This document shows positions 41,848-44,577 of a stretch of 44,577 nt of DNA, in pieces. A program made the position numbers and the translations under genes. The DNA comes from an uncultured Eubacterium sp. (GTDB lineage Bacteria; Bacillota_A; Clostridia; Lachnospirales; Lachnospiraceae): positions 1-44,577 of the forward strand of contig CAQBGY010000002.1 of the NCBI GenBank assembly GCA_948759685.1, read 5' to 3'. The notes below the pieces were generated by a model. The model was given only the letters and a program-made list of their open reading frames with translations. It ran no database searches and was not told the DNA's origin. The stretch's first letter is position 1. Each line of letters opens with the position of its first letter.

Positions 41848-41863
41848 AGGACTAAATCAGCTC
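41848..41863 (-). repeat. Arm able to pair with the terminator stem (antiterminator arm)
   Basis: GAGCTGATTTAGTCCT on the minus strand is complementary to 41660-41675 over all 16 positions with one wobble. It overlaps the stop codon of the truncated integrase. A transcript that reads through the integrase would contain it. A transcript from the promoter near 41690 would not. Confidence 0.6.
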
Positions 41864-42507
41864 AAACCCTTGTATTTACTGGGTTTGTCTAACTTTAGTC
41901 TTATTTTACCGTAAGCATCTCCAATCCTCATTCCCGTCCAGTAAAGGAGCAGAAACGCCATTTTTGTTTCCGGCTTGTTCTCCACAGTCACAAGAAACTG
42001 CTTAAACTCCTGCTTCGTCCAAAACTCCTTTTCCCCGGCGTGGCTCTTTCCGATACTCCCGGCTTTCCTGCATGGATTGTCTTTCAAATCATAGTACCGA
42101 ACCGCATAATTGAAAATAGCCGACAACTGATTATTGACTGTTTTCAGATACGTTTCCGAATATCCTTTTTTCATCAGTGCATTTTGCCAAGCCCGAATGT
42201 CGGAAGCCTTAATCTCATTCATATTCTTTTTCTTGAAATACGGAATGATTTTCAAATCAATAATGAATTTCTTTGTACGCATGGTATTTTCACGCAGACG
42301 GTGTTCCATATCCTCATAATAGATTTGTACGAAGTTTTCAAAATTGATGTCTAAATTCCTCTGCTGCTGTTGCAGGAAGTCACGCTCCCACTGTTCCGCT
42401 TCCGCTTTTGTCTTAAATCCCCTCTTGTTCTTCTTGTGGCTTACGCCCTGCCAGTCCTTATAATAGAACTGGCAACGCCACATCTTTCCGTCCCTTGTCG
42501 CTGACAT
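41857..42507 (-). pseudogene. Tyrosine integrase truncated before its catalytic C-terminus
   Basis: The first 196 residues are a normal phage-type integrase: an arm-binding domain (WRCQFYYKDWQGVSHKK, KRGFKTKAEAEQWERDF), a SAM-like core-binding domain (INFENFVQIYYEDM to YAVRYYDLKDNPC), and the catalytic domain up to box I with its Arg in LLYWTGMRIGD. The expected continuation with the Lys, HxxR, His and nucleophilic Tyr is missing. About 19 unrelated residues and a stop follow from about 41917. It therefore cannot recombine DNA by itself. An intact copy may lie elsewhere in the element, or the ICE may be immobilised. It is preceded by an excisionase-like gene. Confidence 0.85.
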
Positions 42508-42522
42508 AAAATCTCTCCTTTC

Positions 42523-42717
42523 CTACATGGCTACGGTCAGACCGTAGAATTTTTCTTCAAAGTATTTTGTCGGGACTTTGCCGCAGATTGTCCGATAGCC
42601 CTTTGCTTTCAGTTCCTCATTCAGCCCCCGGATAATCTTGTAGGCATAACCCGTTGATACGCCAAGCATTTCAGCCGCTTCCTCTGCCGTTACATACATT
42701 TTCTTTCCATTCTCCAT
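42523..42717 (-). CDS. Excisionase-like helix-turn-helix protein (64 aa)
   Basis: The sequence MYVTAEEAAEMLGVSTGYAY followed by KIIRGLNEELKAKGYRTICGKVPTKYFEE fits small winged helix-turn-helix excisionases or regulators placed in front of ICE integrase genes. It probably controls excision direction. Its promoter carries an XRE operator in the spacer. The start ATG at 42717 has AAGGA upstream. Confidence 0.78.
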   Translation of the reverse strand: MENGKKMYVTAEEAAEMLGVSTGYAYKIIRGLNEELKAKGYRTICGKVPTKYFEEKFYGLTVAM

Positions 42718-42746
42718 ATAGTCCTGTCCTTTCCTTTTTTATTTTA

Positions 42747-42848
42747 GGTACACATATGTGACCTTTATGTTTTTATTATACGGTACACTTTTGTGAACGT
42801 CAAGTATTTATTTTAATTTTTTATACACAAATGTGTCCTGATGTGATA
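42747..42848. promoter_or_regulatory. Three repressor operators between the divergent promoters
   Basis: Near-palindromic sites GGTACACATATGTGACC (42747-42763), GGTACACTTTTGTGAAC (42782-42798) and TATACACAAATGTGTCC (42832-42848) share the pattern TACAC-WWW-TGTG. The middle one lies inside the spacer of the leftward promoter. The first lies near its start site. The third overlaps the -35 region of the rightward promoter. The obvious candidate to bind them is the adjacent XRE protein, giving repression of excision genes and autorepression. Confidence 0.8.
42775..42803 (-). promoter_or_regulatory. Promoter for the excisionase and integrase genes
   Basis: On the minus strand TTGACG (42798-42803) and a perfect TATAAT (42775-42780) are separated by exactly 17 bp. 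This is the best sigma-A type promoter in the window. The spacer is occupied by an operator palindrome, so a repressor would block RNA polymerase directly. Confidence 0.82.
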
Positions 42849-42862
42849 GAATTGAACTAAGC
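42834..42862 (+). promoter_or_regulatory. Probable promoter of the XRE repressor gene
   Basis: TACACA (42834-42839) and TAGAAT (42857-42862) are separated by 17 bp and lie about 35 bp upstream of the XRE start. The -35 box overlaps the third operator, consistent with autorepression. The match to consensus is moderate. Confidence 0.5.
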
Positions 42863-42896
42863 ACTTACGAAAATCACATAAATTGGAGGTATTGGC

Positions 42897-43445
42897 ATGA
42901 CTACCGGGGAAAAGATTAAACACTTTCGGAATTTGCGTGGCATATCACAGGAAACGCTCGGTCAGCTTTCCGGCATCAATTCCGCCACAATAAAAAAATA
43001 TGAGTATGGCATCCGCAATCCCAAGCCCGACCAACTGCTGAAAATTGCAAATGCTTTGGGTATCAGTATCAATGTTTTCATGGATTTTGATATAGAAACA
43101 GTGTCAGATGTATTGTCTTTGATTTTGAAAATGGACGAACAATTAGATATGAACTTTGAAGCAGAGAGGTATGAGGACGGGAGTTTCAATCCCGCTACAA
43201 TCAAAATATCCTTTCAGAACTCCCTGCTCAATCATAAGTTGGGCGTATACATGAAAGCAAGGGAATTGCAGGAGAACCTTTTGAACGATACGGAACGCTT
43301 CTCGTCAGAGGAAGAACACCAACGGGCGATTGAAGCACTCTCAAAGGATTTAGACGCTGTTAAGCAGAGTATTCTTGATGACAGTAAGATTGTCAAAAAA
43401 GGTGTTCGGGGAATATCCGTTAAAATATATCCCGAAAATGAGTGA
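42897..43445 (+). CDS. XRE-family transcriptional repressor (182 aa)
   Basis: An N-terminal helix-turn-helix (KHFRNLRGISQETLGQLSGI, then KKYEYGIRNPKPDQLLKIAN) is followed by a mixed C-terminal domain with no peptidase motif. It therefore probably responds through protein partners or dimerisation rather than RecA-driven self-cleavage. ATG 42897 has GGAGG 7 nt upstream. Its gene faces the excisionase/integrase pair, with three shared operators between. It is the likely switch that keeps the element silent. Confidence 0.87.
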   Translation: MTTGEKIKHFRNLRGISQETLGQLSGINSATIKKYEYGIRNPKPDQLLKIANALGISINVFMDFDIETVSDVLSLILKMDEQLDMNFEAERYEDGSFNPATIKISFQNSLLNHKLGVYMKARELQENLLNDTERFSSEEEHQRAIEALSKDLDAVKQSILDDSKIVKKGVRGISVKIYPENE

Positions 43446-43467
43446 TAAAAATTTTGAGCAAAAAGTA

Positions 43468-43498
43468 TTGACTTCCACGCAACGTGATACTGTATTCT
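43468..43498 (+). promoter_or_regulatory. MerR-type promoter with a 19-bp spacer
   Basis: TTGACT (43468-43473) and TATTCT (43493-43498) are separated by 19 bp rather than 17, with the inverted repeat CACG-CAA-CGTG in the spacer. Long spacers with a central palindrome are the hallmark of promoters activated by MerR proteins through DNA untwisting. It lies about 77 bp upstream of the MerR gene, so autoregulation is likely. Confidence 0.75.
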
Positions 43499-43574
43499 TT
43501 TCTCATAGGAGCAGAATAGAAATAAGCCGGCAATCTCTGTCTTGCTTCTTCACAAATTTAAGGAGCTGATAAGA

Positions 43575-44453
43575 ATGCGAACCATAAGCCAAGTTGCAGA
43601 ATTAACAGGCATAAGCACACGAACACTACAATACTATGACGAGATTGGATTGTTAAAGCCAAGCGAATTGACCGAATCCGGCTATCGCCTATATGATGAT
43701 GAAGCCTTGCAAAAGCTACAACAAATCCTGTTTTTTAAGGAATTGGGATTTAAGCTGAAAGAGATTAAAGAAATTCTGCAAAAACCCGACTTTGACAAGA
43801 TCAATGCTTTCAAAAGACAAAAAGAATTGCTTTTGCTGAAGCGCAATCGGACAGACAAACTTATACAGCTTCTTAGCCGCTTAGAGAAAGGAGAGCAATG
43901 TATGAGTTTTAAAGAATTTGACCTGTCTGATTACATTCCCGCATTAGAGGATTTTAAAAATAATAGCACTGATGATGTTATCAAGCACTGGGGAAGTATT
44001 GAAAATTTTGATATGTTTATTCAAAAAATTAAAGATGATGAAGCAGAGGTAGCTAAACTTGCTATTCACCAATTCGGCAGTATTGAAAAATACACCGAAG
44101 CCATGAAACATAATTTAGAGCATTTCTCTGAACTCATGGAAACACAACTAACGGAAGAAGTGAAAGAAATTGGAAAACAATCTGATATTCTGTATGGCAG
44201 ACTAACCACTAATTTGTCAGAAGATGTTTCCTCCCCTAAAATACAATCCATTGTACACGAACTATTGCGGCTTATACAGGAAAATAGCACCAGCGTATCC
44301 CTCGATAAGCCCTATATCAATGTTCTTATCGACACATATTCAAGCGATTATATTAAAAGCATGACTGACAGTCAATATGGAAAAGGGGCTTCTGATTATA
44401 TTGTAAAAGCGTTCCGTTATTACTCGGAGAACAACGTTTCCGAAAACAATTAG
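43575..44453 (+). CDS. MerR-family regulator with a TipAS-like ligand domain (292 aa)
   Basis: The N-terminal MerR winged helix (RTISQVAELTGISTRTLQYY, DEIGLLKPSELTESGYRLYD) is followed by a coiled dimerisation helix to about residue 110. A helical C-terminal domain of about 130 residues resembles TipAS, which binds thiopeptide-like or other drugs. ATG 43575 is chosen for AAGGAG 9 nt upstream. Regulated genes, other than itself, may lie beyond the right edge, where another promoter points. It may belong to the chromosome or a neighbouring element rather than to the ICE. Its AT-rich codon use looks different from the genes to the left by eye. Confidence 0.85.
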   Translation: MRTISQVAELTGISTRTLQYYDEIGLLKPSELTESGYRLYDDEALQKLQQILFFKELGFKLKEIKEILQKPDFDKINAFKRQKELLLLKRNRTDKLIQLLSRLEKGEQCMSFKEFDLSDYIPALEDFKNNSTDDVIKHWGSIENFDMFIQKIKDDEAEVAKLAIHQFGSIEKYTEAMKHNLEHFSELMETQLTEEVKEIGKQSDILYGRLTTNLSEDVSSPKIQSIVHELLRLIQENSTSVSLDKPYINVLIDTYSSDYIKSMTDSQYGKGASDYIVKAFRYYSENNVSENN

Positions 44454-44545
44454 AGGCAACAGGCACTCTCTCTAAAAAATATATCCCGGCAACTAATCAT
44501 TCTCGCTATGCTGAAAAATAGCTTGCCACACTTTAGAGAGCCTTA

Positions 44546-44574
44546 GTGACATTTGAATTTTCTTGTGGTATAGT
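44546..44574 (+). promoter_or_regulatory. Probable promoter pointing off the right edge
   Basis: GTGACA (44546-44551) and TATAGT (44569-44574) are 17 bp apart. An inverted repeat (CTCTCTAAA and TTTAGAGAG) flanks the 60 bp before it, and the right arm ends close to the -35 box. The gene it serves would begin outside the window. Confidence 0.5.
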
Positions 44575-44577
44575 GGA

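Noticed and set aside
41614..41856. Attachment site or tRNA fragment beside the integrase remnant
   Set aside because: No tRNA-like 3' end and no direct repeat with the other window end were found. The other ICE end is outside the window.
41660..41863. MITE-like element of about 204 bp bounded by 16-bp inverted repeats
   Set aside because: The inverted repeats match 15 of 16 bases, but no target-site duplication is visible, and one arm also forms the terminator stem with a third copy. The attenuator reading explains more. It is not fully excluded.

Overview
This window looks like most of an integrative and conjugative element (ICE) from a gut-type Firmicute, probably a Lachnospiraceae or Oscillospiraceae relative. 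I infer this from strong AGGAGG ribosome binding sites, intrinsic terminators, an LPXTG surface protein, and a transfer gene set typical of Clostridia (PrgI, Maff2, PcfB/DUF3801, VirD4, a MOBP-type relaxase with MobC, MT-A70 methylases, DUF5688, TnpV). Almost everything from 42.7 kb down to the left edge is read leftward on the minus strand. Only two regulators at the right end are on the plus strand.

Layout in transcription order (right to left). A MerR/TipAS-type regulator and an XRE repressor (42.9-44.5 kb, plus strand) face a small excisionase-like gene and a tyrosine integrase that lost its catalytic C-terminus (41.9-42.7 kb). Three matching operator palindromes sit between the divergent promoters. 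Next comes a leader with mutually exclusive hairpins (41.6-41.9 kb). It is followed by small membrane and Cys-rich proteins, a ParM/ParR-like pair, two 60-residue membrane paralogues, and a 1790-residue thioester/SpaA-repeat LPXTG adhesin (32.8-38.2 kb). Then come an XRE regulator, DUF5688, RadC-like and Toprim primase genes. A 430-bp noncoding region (29.32-29.75 kb) holds oriT-like inverted repeats and a 32-bp-phased repeat array. After it lie MobC, the relaxase and accessory proteins, PcfB, VirD4, Maff2 (pilin-like), TrbL/VirB6, PrgI/VirB3, two tiny membrane proteins and the VirB4 ATPase. A 350-bp iteron-like array (14.1-14.46 kb) separates these from a VirB1-like NlpC/P60 hydrolase, hypothetical genes, two tandem MT-A70 methyltransferases, and a giant ArdC/methylase/helicase protein. 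The giant gene is interrupted at the left edge by what appears to be the 5' end of a group II intron.

How it fits together. Relaxase and MobC would nick oriT. VirD4 with PcfB would couple the DNA to a Gram-positive type IV secretion channel (VirB4, PrgI, TrbL, Maff2, NlpC/P60 hydrolase). The adhesin would hold mating partners or host surfaces. Methylases and the ArdC-like domain would protect incoming DNA, and ParM/ParR would stabilise a circular form. The region's own signatures are regulatory. Six intrinsic terminators lie 21-28 nt ahead of start codons inside the leftward gene train with no evident promoter in between, which suggests attenuation or antitermination. The head-of-operon leader could form either an antiterminator or a terminator depending on which promoter is used. 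A complete TnpV-like gene with its own ribosome binding site is nested in another frame inside the giant helicase gene. No intact integrase, sortase, CRISPR array, rRNA or tRNA was seen.
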